From Cymbidium sinense (Eukaryota; Streptophyta; Magnoliopsida; Asparagales; Orchidaceae), in NCBI GenBank assembly GCA_021442155.1, contig CM038216.1, forward strand, positions 87,888,945-87,952,944: a stretch of DNA of 64,000 bases. Direction: 5' to 3'. Of this stretch, positions 25,124 to 36,250 are shown piece by piece. A model generated the notes under the pieces. The model was not told the DNA's origin and did not search any database. It saw only the letters and a list, made by a program, of their open reading frames with translations. Numbering within the stretch: the first letter of the stretch is position 1; the number at the start of each line of letters is the position of its first letter. Made by a program: the position numbers and the translations under genes.

Positions 25124-26545
25124 TTGGGAACCTTAGCTCTAACCGCACTTTTCTCTAAAAAAGCTGAGGGTTTGGCAGTTAAGGAAGCTCTTATGTCATC
25201 CATAGGTGTGAAGACTCAGAGGTTCTTTCTTGGAGCATCATCCCCAAGTCAAGAAGTTGATGTAGAACTTGAGGATGATTTATATAAAGATTTCATAGAA
25301 TTACCTTTTGATTAGTACTTGCCTTGTGTTCATAATTTAGCAAAGAAAGGGTTAATCCCACATACTTGATTAAAGAATAGGTTAGAATACTTTGAAACAA
25401 GATGAAAGAACAAATGCAAAAGCTATCAATCAAGACCAGGACTAGAATTTGGTACAGTGGGTCTAGTCGATGATGACCATTACTGCTTAGTCATCACCAA
25501 TCATTTGGAATCTGATAGGTTATTTTATAATCACATTAAATCATGTGAGGTGTTGTGCTTAGAGACTTCAGATGATCTAGATGATTTTGAAGTTAAAGAT
25601 GCACCGTCAGAGTTTGAAGAAGAGATCAAGTCAACCATCGACGAGCTCAAGGAAATCAATTTAGGAACTGAAGAAGATCCACGCCCGACATACAACAATT
25701 TTTTATTGAATGAAATTGAAATTAATGACTTAGTTAGGATATTGATTGAGTTTAAGGACTACTTTGCATTGAGTTATGAAGAGATGCCTGGATTGGCTCT
25801 TGATGTAGTGGTCTATAAACTAGTAATAGAACCTACTACTAACCCTATCAAGCAAGCTCCTAGATGCATGCAATTAAACATAGAGCAATAGGTCATTTTT
25901 GAAGTCAAGAAACTGATTGATACTTGCATCATTCGAGAAGTAAAATACCCTACCAGGTTAGCCAGTGTCTTCTTAGTTAAGAAAAAGAATGGATAAATTC
26001 ACATGTGCCAATTTTAGGGATTTAAATAAGGCATGTCCAAAAGATGAATTTTCACGACCAATCTCAGAGCTTATGGTAGAGTTTTCCTCATCTTATGCAG
26101 TCTTCTCTTTTATGGATGGCTCATCTAGATATAACCAAGTAAAGATGGCCCTTGAAGATGAAAGAAACACTACTTTTAGAACCCCGATCAGAATCTATTG
26201 CTATAAGATCATGCCTTTTTGTCTTAAAAATGCGGGTGCTACATTCCAGTGGGCTGTAACTTGATTCTTCGATGAACTTTTTCATCATCGAGTTGAGTGC
26301 TATGTCAATGATCTCATGGTCAAAAGTAGAGAAAACAAAGACCATCTCTTTGACTTGACAATAGTTTTCAAATAGTTAAGATAATTTAACTTCAAATGAA
26401 CCCTCTAAAGTGTGCATTTAGATTAGCTTCAGGGAAACTCCTTGGGTTTGTTGTTTGACACAAGGGAATCGAAATAGATCCGGAGAAGATCAAGGTGATA
26501 TTAGAAATGCCACCCCCTAAAAGTTTAACTCAACTTAGATAATTC
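25124..26545 (+). pseudogene. Element C reverse transcriptase, disrupted
   Basis: Open pieces at 25,124-25,315 and 25,457-25,891 lead into RT (EMPGLALDVVVYKL, KQAPRCMQ). After a TAG at about 25,889 the frame continues as VIFEVKKLID. A one-base frame change comes near 25,990, then ANFRDLNKACPKDEF and FSFMDGSSRYNQVKMA (motif A region) and MPFCLKNAGATFQ. The polymerase box reads YVND at 26,301-26,312 where elements A and D keep YVDD, so one metal-binding aspartate is lost. The following frame covers GIEIDPEKIKVI. The element cannot produce active RT. Confidence 0.8.
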
Positions 26546-27640
26546 CCAAGGTGGTTGGTGTATCTAAGACGCTTTATATCTAACCTATCAGGAAGATGTA
26601 AGCCATTCTCAACACTTATCAAAAAGGATGCCAAGTTCAAGTGGGATGACAAGAGTGAGCATCCCTTCGAAGACATTAATCATTACCTGATGACGCTACC
26701 AGTTCTAGTAGCCCCTATCCCAGGCAAGATGCTCATACTTTACACTGTTGCATTAGAAGACTCTTTTGGTGCTTTTTTAGCCCCTATCCCAATGATGAAG
26801 GAAAAGAAAATGCACCCTGCTACCTCAGTCATCATCTAATCCCTGCTGAGGCTAATTATCTACCCATTGAGAAGCACTACCTTACTTTAATCTTTGCATC
26901 CCAAAAGCTACAACATTACATGGTTCCTCATAAGGTGAACTTAGTCTCTAGGATCAATCCACTATAATATCTCATGACATGGCCGACGCTATCCGGACAA
27001 TTGGCACAACAATCCATGATCCTCTCGCAATTTGACATTACCTTCATACCCCTCTATGTGGTGAAAGAATAAGCACTAATAGATTTCTCAGTGGCACACC
27101 CACTTCTTGCTAACTCTTCGCTTAGTGATGATCTCCCTGATGAATAAATCATGAACTTAGGAGAAACTAGCATTCACCATTGGGAGATGTACTTTCATGG
27201 TGCGGCTTTCTCTCAAAAAAGACAAGAACCACAATCTACTATTCTAGGAAAGGCAGGGGTATGAATTATTCTCTTAACTCTTGACCGTGATGTGATGAGA
27301 TTCTCATATCATATTTCCAATCCTTGCACCAATAATGAAGCTGAATATGAGACTCTGATTACCGGTCTGGAATTATCCATTCCTCTTAGCATCCAGAACA
27401 TCAACATCTTCGGGGATTCTTAGCTAGTTATCAACCAAATCACTGGGTCCAATAATGTTAAAAAGCCCAAGCTCCATCACAATCACATGTACACCATAGA
27501 GTTGTTAACCCAAATCCCAAAGGTTACCAATTATGCAATTCCTCAATAAGAGAATGTCATAGCGTATGCTTTATCTAAGCTTGCTAAGGAGTTAGCATGT
27601 CTGGAGAATGAGTCCATTTCAATAAAGGTCTAAAATTGAT
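26546..27640 (+). pseudogene. Element C RT connection and RNase H, disrupted
   Basis: The open stretch 26,555-26,839 reads YLRRFISNLSGRCKPFSTLI and FKWDDKSEHPFEDI, the thumb/connection region. Further frames give PIEKHYLTLIFASQKLQHYM, then QFDITFIPLYVVKE and MYFHGAAF (RNase H start). These are followed by NNEAEYETLITGLEL, NIFGDS, stop, LVINQI and NVIAYALSKLAKEL near 27,540-27,600. The later block carries the E, D and final alanine-rich motifs of the second, archaeal-like RNase H reported for Tat elements. Stops at several points show it is dead. Confidence 0.75.
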
Positions 27641-27645
27641 AAGTC

Positions 27646-29059
27646 TTGTACCTTATTTATATTGAATTCATCAAAATGTACTCTCTTGAAGGGGAGGTTG
27701 CCATTGCTAGAAAGGAGGAGGAGTTAGATTGGAGGCAACCATTCATGGATTACCTAAATAAAGGAAAACTACCTCAAGTCAAGTCCCAATCCTATCAGAT
27801 GAAGCAGAGAGTGCTTTCCTATGCACCTGTGGATGGTGTCCTATACCAAAATTCATTTGATCATATATGGTTATGTTGTTTAGACAAGCACGAAGCCTAT
27901 AAGATCATGGTGAAACACTCGATTATAGCCAACCAATCCATTCTAAAGATGAAAGCAAAGATCAAGAGACTAGGATATTACTAGCCATCGATGATCAAAG
28001 ATTGCATGGATATGGCTAGGTGATGCCATCAATGCCAAATACACGGTGTGGTCCTACACCAACTCCCCAAAATTTTACATCCTACATTAGCCTTATGGCC
28101 ATTCGAGTGTTGGGGGTACCGACATAGTGGGTCCAAGTGATCCTCCTTCTTCCAAGAATCATTGGTTCATCTTAGTTACTACTAACTACTTTTTCAAGTG
28201 GGTGAAGATGATTTCACTAAGAGAGGTCATAGCTTAGCATGTGCTTCAGTTTTTTAAGAACCATATTGTATATAGGTTTAGAGTTCCTTGATAAATTATA
28301 ATTGATAATGGTACTACATTCAAGAACACCGAGATCAATATCTTCTCCTGGAGACACTGCATAGATTGGAGATATTCTACCATCAACTACCTGAGGGCAA
28401 ATGGCTTAGCAGAAGCCTTCAATAAAACTCTCATCCAAATACTAAAGAAGACACTCAAAAATAATAAGCGATAATGGCATAAGCAATTAGTTGAAGCCTT
28501 ATGAGCTTACCACACCACATATAGAACTCCAACCCAGTCTACTCCATTCACTTTAGTGTATGGGTCTAAAACCATTCTATCATTAGAAGTTCAACTCCCA
28601 TCACTAAGGATAATTGTGAGTAGAAAGATCACAAAAGAGCAGAATGCCAAGTTATGGTTATAAGAGCTTGAAGGTTTGGAAGAAAGATGTCTATGGGCAT
28701 GCCAAAACCTTGAGTTTTACATAGCTAAAATTATTCAAGCTAATAATAAGTTTGTTCATCCTAGAGCTTTTCAAGTAGGAGATCTTATTTTAGTTCTAAG
28801 GAGACTGATTGTTTCCCATAGTAAGATGGGAGGGTTTGAACCCACTTGGGAAGGCCCTTTTTCCATAGAGAAGGCCTACCAAGGAGGATCTTATGAGCTG
28901 ATTAATCATAAGGGAGAGCACCTAATGCTTCTAGTCAATGGGCTCTACTTAAATAAATATTATAAATCATGTATGAAAATAATTATCAATAATGAAAATT
29001 CCATTTCGAATTCAATCTCTTTCATGTTGAAAGTATTCTTGTTTATGAATATGCCATGA
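27646..29059 (+). pseudogene. Element C integrase, disrupted
   Basis: The open stretch 27,646-27,984 includes DGVLYQNSFDHIWLCCLDKH and HEAYKIMVKHS, the histidine half of the zinc finger. CHQCQ follows near 28,030 after two stops. The catalytic core can be traced across frame changes: GTDIVGPSDPPSSKNHWFIL (first Asp, about 28,118), IIIDNGT (second Asp, about 28,300) and ANGLAEAFNKTL (Glu, about 28,410). Then come YRTPTQSTPFTLVYGSK and, in a 127-codon open stretch from 28,676, FQVGDLILVLRR and PTWEGPFSIEKAYQGGSYEL. All three catalytic positions are therefore visible, but not in one frame. Confidence 0.8.
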
Positions 29060-29569
29060 TGTGTTTAGGGTATGTATAAGGAACCATAACGGGGTCTTAT
29101 GCTTCATCAACATAGCACAAATACAAACTACACACAAACATATAAAATAAATACATATCTTTTATCTCGGGCAACTCTGAGTTGAGATAACGCCCCCAGT
29201 GACACTCACACAATAGTTGCTCTAGGTCGAGCTAACGTGCTACCCTACTAGTGTGTCACCCTAGTGGTCTTCTTGCTTTGGAGGATGTAAGTTGGTTGTG
29301 CTATCATTTCTTACTTGGCCAATGCACAATATAATATACTAAAACATTTCAAAACATCTTATTTCATCCAAAAACATATCACCACATGATTAAATATATG
29401 ATGCTATATTATAAAATAATATATAGTATTATAATATGATTCAGGGCTAGGTTTTAGAGTATTCAAATCTCTAATAGTCAAGGTAAAGTCTCTTGAAGAC
29501 ATTTTCTTTAGCTACCATAACTATGTTAGGATTAGATCATTCTTTAGATCTACTTCTAATGACATCTCT
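29060..29569 (+). repeat. 3' untranslated remnant and satellite fragment after element C
   Basis: GATGTGTTTAGGGTATGTAT (29,058) matches the 3' untranslated start of elements A and D, followed by one module with GGAGGATGTAAG (29,280). From about 29,325 to 29,450 the sequence matches the reverse complement of 45,910-46,030, the AT-rich satellite that ends element D. Most of the untranslated region present in D is deleted here. The last 120 bases before the telomere-like block show nothing recognisable. Confidence 0.6.
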
Positions 29570-31170
29570 ATTCAAGATTTAGGGTTTAGGGTTTAGAGTT
29601 AGTTTGGGATTTAGGGTTTAGGGTTAAGGGATTTTGATTTAGGGTTTGGGGTTTACAGTTTAGGGTTTAGGGTTTTGGGGTTTAGGGTCTAGGGTTTTAG
29701 GGTTTAAGGTATAGGGTTTCGGGTTTCAGAGTTTAGGGTTTAGGGTTTAGAGTTTAGCATTTAGTGTTTAGGGTTTTTAGGGTTTAAGGTTTAGCATTTA
29801 GGGTTTAGGGTTTAGGTTTTATGTTTATGGTTTAAGTTTCAATTTAGGGTTTAAGGTTTTTTTTAACAGAGAACAAATTCAGATTCAACATTTCTTCTTT
29901 TTGATTTCATCAACCAAGTAGCACCCTAGGGTTTTTACGTCACAAGTGATGACATAGATCTAAGATAAGCACCATAGAGCAAAACAAAAACCCTAGATAA
30001 GAAGAATTATCTCTACTCTAAATATATAAGTCCATAAAGCATGGGTGGATCATTCTTCGATTTCTCTAGTTCCCTCAACCACCCACGGCCTCTCGAGTAG
30101 CGGGGTCCACACTCATATCTCTGATCTCTCCCTCTACCACCACCACGGTTGTTACCTCCATCGCTCCTCCTGCCTTCATAAGCATCACTGCTCCAAACAC
30201 CACCTCCATATCCACCAGTACCTCTAGATCCCCCACCACCACTATGATAATGCCGCTTACCGCCTCCAGTTAAATCTAGGCCGCCTGGTTGATGATATTC
30301 TTGCCATCAAGGTTCTGCCCATTCTTAGAATTTAGGGTTAGTTTAGGGTTTAGGGATTGGGGTTTAAGGTTTAGGGCTGTAGGTTTTAGGGTTTAGGATT
30401 TAGGGTTTATCGTTTAGTGTTTAGGCTTTTTGGGTTTAGGGTTTAGGGTTTATGATTTAGGGTTTAGGGTTTTAGGGTTTAGCATTTAGGGTTTAGGGGT
30501 TAGGGTTTAGGGTTTAGGGTTTAGGATTTAAGATTTAGGGTTTAGAGTTTAGGATTTAGATTTTAGGGTTTTAATTTAACTTAAGTAAGCTGGTAGGTTT
30601 AGGTTTATTTAGTTTATTTAATTATTTATTTGAGTTTATTTTATTTTTTATTTTTATTTAGGTTTATTTTTATTTTTATTCAGTTTAGTTTATTTATTTG
30701 AGGTTTATTTATTTTAGTTTAGGTTTACTTTTTAGTTGAGTTTTATTTTTATTTTATTTTTTAGGTTTAGGTTTTATTTTTTATTTTTAGGTTTAGTTTA
30801 GGTTCTTTTTAAAATTTTTTAGGGTAATTTTTAAGTTTTATTTTTTATTTTAGGTTTTGGTTTATTTTTAGTTTATTTTATTTTATTTAGTTTAGGTTTA
30901 GGTTTAGCTTTACGTTTAGTTTATTCCAAATTTAGGTTCAGGTTTTATTTATTTTAGTTTAGGTTTAGGTTTATTTATTTTGTTTACTTTATTTTTTTTT
31001 TAGGTTTAGGTTTTTATTTTTAGTTTAGTGTTTAGGTTTTAATTTTTATTTATTTTTTCATTTTATTTTTTTTATTTTGTCTTTTTTAGATTAGGTTTTT
31101 ATTTAGTTTTTATTATATTTTATTTTAGGTTTATTTTATTTTATGTTTTTATTTTATTTATTCTTAGGTT
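29570..31170 (-). repeat. Telomere-like block, G-rich strand on + (TTTAGGG polarity)
   Basis: Degenerate TTTAGGG repeats fill 29,570-29,865 and 30,331-30,570. Between them lies an antisense GR-RBP fragment. From 30,596 to 31,170 the repeat decays into an AT-rich TTTATTTTAGGTTTAG-type sequence. The order is the exact mirror of the blocks downstream of 31,526. At 30,578-30,595 the - strand carries the boundary word TACCAGCTTACTTAAGTT, related to the word that bounds the + strand blocks. Confidence 0.85.
29866..30323 (-). pseudogene. GR-RBP (GRP7-like) 3' fragment, copy 1, antisense to the others
   Basis: Read on the - strand from 30,323, it begins NGQNLDG as the end of an RNA-recognition motif does in plant GR-RBPs, and goes on into a glycine-rich tail. 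The tail ends near 30,045 with RYSRG. The rest, to about 29,866, matches the 3' untranslated sequence of the other copies, including TTGGTTGATGAAATCAAAAA. Only the last part of the gene is present. The RNA-binding domain is missing except for its last residues, so it is a pseudogene fragment. A + strand open frame at 30,045-30,227 is a shadow of it. Confidence 0.75.
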
Positions 31171-31525
31171 TAGGAATACTTAAAGGTTAAGGAATACTTA
31201 AAGGATCCTAAAAAAATTGATGTGCCTACTACGCTTGATGCTTCAACTACTCATGCTACTGCTACTACTTTGGCTGCTGTAGTTGAAGAGCCTATTGAGG
31301 AATTTGATGATGATATGGGTTTCAACTTGTTCGACTAAGCTTTGTTGGCCATCTGTAAATTAAAATTTTATTGTCTCTAGGAGTTAAATCATTTTGTGAA
31401 ATATTATTTTTGTGAATTTTTGAATTGCATTTTATTTTATCCTATTTTATTAGTTGTTAGAGGATAATGTCTTGTTTAATTTGGTAATTTTTTGTTTATT
31501 ATGGAATCATTTAAGTTAAAAAAAA
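31171..31525 (+). pseudogene. Ribosomal stalk protein P0 3' fragment, copy 1
   Basis: From 31,189 the frame reads KEYLKDPKKIDVP, then an alanine/threonine-rich hinge, and ends EEFDDDMGFNLFD with a stop at 31,336-31,338. This is the C-terminal end of the 60S acidic stalk protein P0, whose DDDMGF tail binds elongation factors. About 185 bases of 3' untranslated sequence follow, ending in a run of A at 31,518-31,533. The word GGAATACTTAAAGG is duplicated at the 5' edge (31,173 and 31,190). The fragment is 5'-truncated and lies exactly at the switch in telomere-repeat polarity. Confidence 0.85.
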
Positions 31526-31680
31526 AAAAAAAACTCTAAACCCTAAACCATAAAATCTAACCATTAACCCTAAACCCTAAACCCCAAACTTGAAACCTAA
31601 ACCTAAAGTAACTAAATAAATTAAAAAATAAACCTAAACCCTAAAACCTGATAAACCTAAACATAAACCTAAACCCTAAG
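31526..31680 (+). repeat. Telomere-like block (CCCTAAA polarity)
   Basis: Degenerate CCCTAAA repeats follow the A-run of P0 copy 1 and lead into GR-RBP copy 2. This is the first block with C-rich sequence on the + strand. Confidence 0.85.
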
Positions 31681-32155
31681 AATGGACAGAACCTTGATGA
31701 TAGGAACATCACGTTCAACCAAGCTCAGTCTAGGTCTGGTGGTGGAGGCAAATGCGAAGGCGACTGTTATGGAGGTGGTGGTCAAATCTGGAGGTGTTGG
31801 TTGATATGGATGTGGTTGTCAGAGCAGTGGTGGTTATGGAGGCGAGAGGAGAAATGGTGGTTACATCTATGGTGGTGGCGAAAGGAGATATTGGGGATAT
31901 CATTGTGGATCCTCTGCTCGAGTGGCCGAGGTGGTTTTAGTGGGAACTATAGAAACTGAACAACGATCGATCCGATCTGTTACTTATGGAACTATGTCAT
32001 TATATTAGAGACGATCTTGTTATCTAAGGTTTTTGATTTGCTCTATACGTGCTCATTTTTTATCTGTCATCTCTTGTGCCTTAGAAAACATTGTGTGTTA
32101 CTTGGTTGATGAAATCGAAAAGAAGAAATGTTGAATCTGAATTTATTCTCTATTA
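31681..32155 (+). pseudogene. GR-RBP 3' fragment, copy 2
   Basis: It starts at AATGGACAGAACCTTGATGA (NGQNLDD), passes NQAQSRSGGGG and a glycine-rich tail with frame changes, and ends with the N-stop equivalent at 31,957-31,959. The 3' untranslated part shares ATCTATGTCATC-type and TTGGTTGATGAAATCGAAAA words with the other copies and ends in A-rich sequence near 32,155. The start point inside the RNA-recognition motif is the same codon as in the other copies. A plant GR-RBP would have a full motif of about 80 residues before this point, which is missing. Confidence 0.8.
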
Positions 32156-33593
32156 AAAAAATTTTAAATCCTTAAACCCTAAACTAAAACTTGAACCCTA
32201 AACTTAAATCCTAAACCCTAAACCCTAAAATAAAAAAATTAAAAAAATTAAAGAAGCCTAACCTCAAACCTTAAACCCTAAACCCTAAACTCATAATCTT
32301 AAACCACAAACCCTAAACCCTAAAACCCTAAACCCCAAACCCAAAATCATAAACTCTATACCCTAAATCCTAAACCCTAAACACTAAACCCTAATCCCTA
32401 AAAACCCTAAACCCTAAAGCCTAATCACTAAACCCTAAACCCAAAACCTTAACCCTAAACCCTAACACCCTGAAACTTAAACCCTAAACTTAAACCCTAA
32501 AAGCCTAGAAACCTAAACCTAAACTAAATAAAACTTAAAATAGAATAAATAAATAAAACATAAACCTAAATAAAAAAATAAAAAAAATAAAAACCTAAAA
32601 AAAAAATAAACTTGAACCTAAAATTAAAATAAAATTTAAAATAAAAATAAACTAAAATAAAATAAATAAAAACCTAAATTAAACTAAAAATAAAATAAAC
32701 GTAACATTAAAAAACATAAATAAAATAAAAATTAAACATAAAATAAAAAAATAAACCTAAAATAAAATAAAATAAAAACTAAATAGAAGCCTAAACTTGG
32801 AAAATAACCTAATAAAAAATAAAACCTAAACCCTAAACTAAAAAATAAATAGACTTAAAATAAAAATAAAATAAATAAAATAAAGTAAACCTAAACTGAA
32901 ACTAATATAAATAAAACCAAAAACTAACCTAAAATAAACTAAACCTAAATCTAATCCTAAACTTAAACTAAATAAAAAAATAAACTAAAAATAAACCTAA
33001 ACCTAGATTGAAAAATAAAACATAAAATTAACCTAAAATAAGAACCTAAAACTTAAACCTATAAAAATAAAATAAACACCTAAACCTAAACCTAAAAATA
33101 AAAAATAAAGTCTAACCCTATTAAAAAATAAAAAGATAAAACTTAACTAAAACATAAACCTAAACCTAAAAAAACTAAAATAAATAAACCTGAACTAATT
33201 AAACTACACTAAATAAAAATAAAAAATAAAACTAAATAAAAATAGAAAATAAAATAAACTAAAAGAAATAAAAAATTAACCTAAACCTATCGGTTTACTT
33301 AATTTTAAAGAAAAAAATCCTAAACCCTAAATCTTAAATCCTAAACCCTAAACCTACAATACTAAACCTACAACAGTAAACCATAAACCTTAAACCTTAA
33401 ACCCTAAAGAACCTTAAACCCTAATTGTAAAATCTAAATCCTCAAAGCATAATTTCTAAACCTTAACCTTAAACCGTAAACCCTAAACCCTAAACCCTAA
33501 ATCACAAACCCTAAACCTAAACCTAAAGTAACGAAATAAATTAAAATTTTACCTAAACCGTAAAATAGAATAAACCTAAACCTAAACCCCAAG
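32156..33593 (+). repeat. Telomere-like and AT-rich derivative block
   Basis: CCCTAAA repeats occupy 32,156-32,510. An AT-rich AAATAAACCTA-type derivative runs to about 33,287, then the boundary word TATCGGTTTACTTAATTT at 33,288-33,305, then CCCTAAA repeats again up to the next GR-RBP fragment. I see no gene here. Confidence 0.85.
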
Positions 33594-34080
33594 AATGGGC
33601 AAAACATTAATGTCAAGAACATCACCGTGAACTAGGCTCAATCTGGATCTATCGGTGGAGGCGAAAGTGGAGGTGGCGGTTATCGCAGTGATGGTGGGGG
33701 ATCTAGAGTTGCTAGTGGATAAGGAGGTGGTCATCGTGGCAATGGTGGTTATGGAAGTGGAATGAGCGATTGAGGTTATAGCCGTGGTGGTCGCAGAGGG
33801 AGAGATTAGGGATATGATGGTGGATCCCGCTACTCGAGAGCCTGAGGTTTTTCTATTGGGAACTTGAGAAATTGAAGAATGGCCGATCCGATCTACTGCT
33901 TATGGAACTATTTCTTTATAGTAGAGACAGTTCTAATTATCTATGGTTTTTTATTTGCCCTATGCATTCTCATTTTTTATCTATGTCCTCGCTTATGTCT
34001 TAAAAAACTTGGTGTGTTACTTGGTTGATGAAATCAAAAAGAAGATATGTTAAACTTGAATTTGTTCTCTATCTAAAAAT
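33594..34080 (+). pseudogene. GR-RBP 3' fragment, copy 3
   Basis: It begins AATGGGCAAAACATTAATGT, the usual start codon position, followed by a glycine-rich tail rich in GGT and GGA codons with in-frame stops (for example TAA near 33,719). The end of the tail keeps a SRYSR-like reading, and the stop equivalent is at 33,873. The 3' untranslated part runs to about 34,080 with TTGGTTGATGAAATCAAAAA. It is more diverged than copy 4. Confidence 0.75.
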
Positions 34081-35230
34081 AAACCAAAACCAGCTAAAAC
34101 CTAAACTGTGAACCTAAAACCTAAATCCTAAATCCCAACAAAAAATAGTAAAAAAAATAAAAAAAATCCCTAACCCTAAATCATAAACCCTAAAACTAAC
34201 CCTAACCCATAAACTTACAACCCTAAACCCTAAACCTTAAACCCTAAAACCATAATCCTTAAACTCTGAAACTCAAAAACCTAAAAATAAATAAATAAAA
34301 AACCTAAACCTAAATAAAACAAATAAATAAATAAAATAAAAACCTAAACTAAAACCTGATCCTAAACCTAAAAATGAAATAAAATAAAAAAATAAAAAAA
34401 AACTAAAATAAACAAATGAAAACCTAAAACTAAAAAATAAACCTAAGAATAAAACCTAAATAAATAAAACTAAACATAAAATAAAATAAAATAAAATAAA
34501 ACTAAAGGAAAACCTAAACCTAAAAAATAAACTTAAAATAAATAAAAATAAAATCTAAACCTAAATAAAAAAACCTAAAAACAAAATAAAAATAAAATAA
34601 ACCTAAACCTAAACTAAAATAAACTAAACTAAAATAAATAAAACTTAAACCTAACTAAATAAAATAAAATAAACTAAAAATAAACCTAAACCCAAACTAA
34701 AAAATAAAACTTAAAAATAAACCTAAAATAAAAACCTAAAAAATAAAATAAAAATAAAACTCAACTAAAAAATATACCTAAACCTAAACTTGAACCTAAA
34801 AAAAAAACTAAAATAAAAACCCTAAACTAAAAATAAATACACCGAAAATAAATTAACTAAACTAAATAATAATAATAAATTAACCTAAACTAAATAAATA
34901 TATGATTAACTAAAATAAATTAAAAATAACCTAAATAAACTTAAACCTACTGGTTTAATTAATTTAAAAATTATATAAAAAAACCCTACACCCTAAGTCC
35001 TAAACCTTGAACCCTAAACCCTCTAATTCTAATTAAAAACCCTAAATCTACAACCTAAACCTAAAACTTAAACCCTAAACCCTAAAACCCTAAACCCTAA
35101 ATTGTAAACCTTAAACCCTAAACCCCTTAAACGTCCCTACTTCTAAACCCTAAACCCTAAACCCTAACCCTGAATCCTAAACCCTAAAAGCATCAACCCT
35201 AAACCCTAAACCATGAACCCTAAACCCCGG
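34081..35230 (+). repeat. Telomere-like and AT-rich derivative block
   Basis: The order is the same as in 32,156-33,593: CCCTAAA repeats, AT-rich derivative, boundary word TACTGGTTTAATTAATTT at 34,948-34,965, then CCCTAAA repeats up to P0 copy 2. Confidence 0.85.
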
Positions 35231-36084
35231 TTGAGCAAATTTTTACAAAAGGTGATCTTAAAGAAGTCAACGAAGAGGTTGCAAAATACAATGTTGGTGC
35301 TCCTTTCTATGTTGGTTTTGTTGAACCTATTGATTTTCTGGTCCTTTAGGCAACACTGGTCTGGATCCTTCATAGAGTTATTTTTTCTAACTTCTCAACA
35401 CCCCAACTAAGATAAATAAGGGCACTGTTGAAATTATCACTCGATTGAGCTGGTTAAAATAGGCGATGAGTTGGGATCCTCACCAAGCTGGGGATGAGGC
35501 CATTCTCTAATGGCCTTGTCATCCAGTCTGTGTATGATGAAGGTTTGGTGTTCAGTCCTGAGGTGCTTGACCTCACTGAAGATGATCTCATTGTGATGTT
35601 TTTTGTAGGCCTTTCAATGATCACATCTCTCTCACTTGCCCTCTATTATCCAACCCTTACTGGAGCGTCCCACATGTTCATCAACACTTATAAGAATGTC
35701 CTCGCCATTATAATTTCCACTGATTACACATACCCGTGAGCTGAGAAGGTTAAGAAGTATTCGAATGATCCTAGTAAATTTAATGTGGCTGCTGAGCCTG
35801 ATGCTTCTGCTACTAATGCAATAGTGGAAGTGAAGAAGAAAGAGCCTACTGAGGAATCTAATGATGATATGGGTTTCACCTTGTTCAACTAAGCTTTGTT
35901 GGCTTTCTATAAAATCAAATTTTATTATCTTTGGGAGTTAAATCATTTTGTGAAATACTATTTTTTTGAAGTTTTGAATTGCGTTTTATTTTATCTTATT
36001 TTATTAGTTATTAGAGGATAATGTCTTGTTGTTAGATTTAGTAAATTCATATTTGTTATGAAATCATTTGAGTTAACAAAAAAA
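35231..36084 (+). pseudogene. Ribosomal stalk protein P0 3' fragment, copy 2
   Basis: The longest cellular gene trace in the window. It reads [20 protein letters not shown], then a stop and frame change, NKGTVEIIT, and an open stretch from 35,494 ([29 protein letters not shown]). After a stop near 35,738 it continues [16 protein letters not shown] and ends [12 protein letters not shown] with a stop at 35,889-35,891. This covers roughly the C-terminal two thirds of P0 with no sign of an intron in the covered part. The 3' untranslated part ends in an A-run near 36,077. A 5'-truncated processed copy is the simplest reading, but loss by other means is possible. Confidence 0.85.
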
Positions 36085-36250
36085 ATCCTAAACCCTAAAC
36101 CCTAAACCCCATACTATAAACCTTAAACCCTAAACCCTAACTAAGAACCCTAAATCCTAAACCCTAAACACTAAATCTAAACCTAGAGTAACTAAATAAA
36201 TTAAAAAATAAACCTAAACCCTAAAACCTAAACTAAACCTAAACCCTAAG
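36085..36250 (+). repeat. Telomere-like block between P0 copy 2 and GR-RBP copy 4
   Basis: CCCTAAA repeats end with the lead-in AAAGTAACTAAATAAATT-like sequence and CCTAAACCCTAAG, which precedes most GR-RBP fragments in the array. Confidence 0.85.

Larger units (their letters stand above)
24397..29320 (+). mobile_element. Element C: protease-to-integrase body of a Tat-type element
   Basis: The domain order is protease end, lysine-rich linker, RT, RNase H, integrase and the start of the 3' untranslated region, all on the + strand. It is the most complete pol region in the window but is interrupted by stops throughout. It has no gag: it starts at AGCCTTAGGCTCCATAG, directly against the TGTTA end of an LTR on the other strand. 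Element D breaks at the same base context (54,039). Only about 250 bases of 3' untranslated region remain before satellite-like and telomere-like DNA. It is an old, dead copy. Confidence 0.85.

Noticed and set aside
30045..30227. Histidine-rich open frame as a small gene
   Set aside because: It is the antisense shadow of the glycine-rich tail of GR-RBP copy 1. The same applies to 36,300-36,494 and 39,778-40,056.
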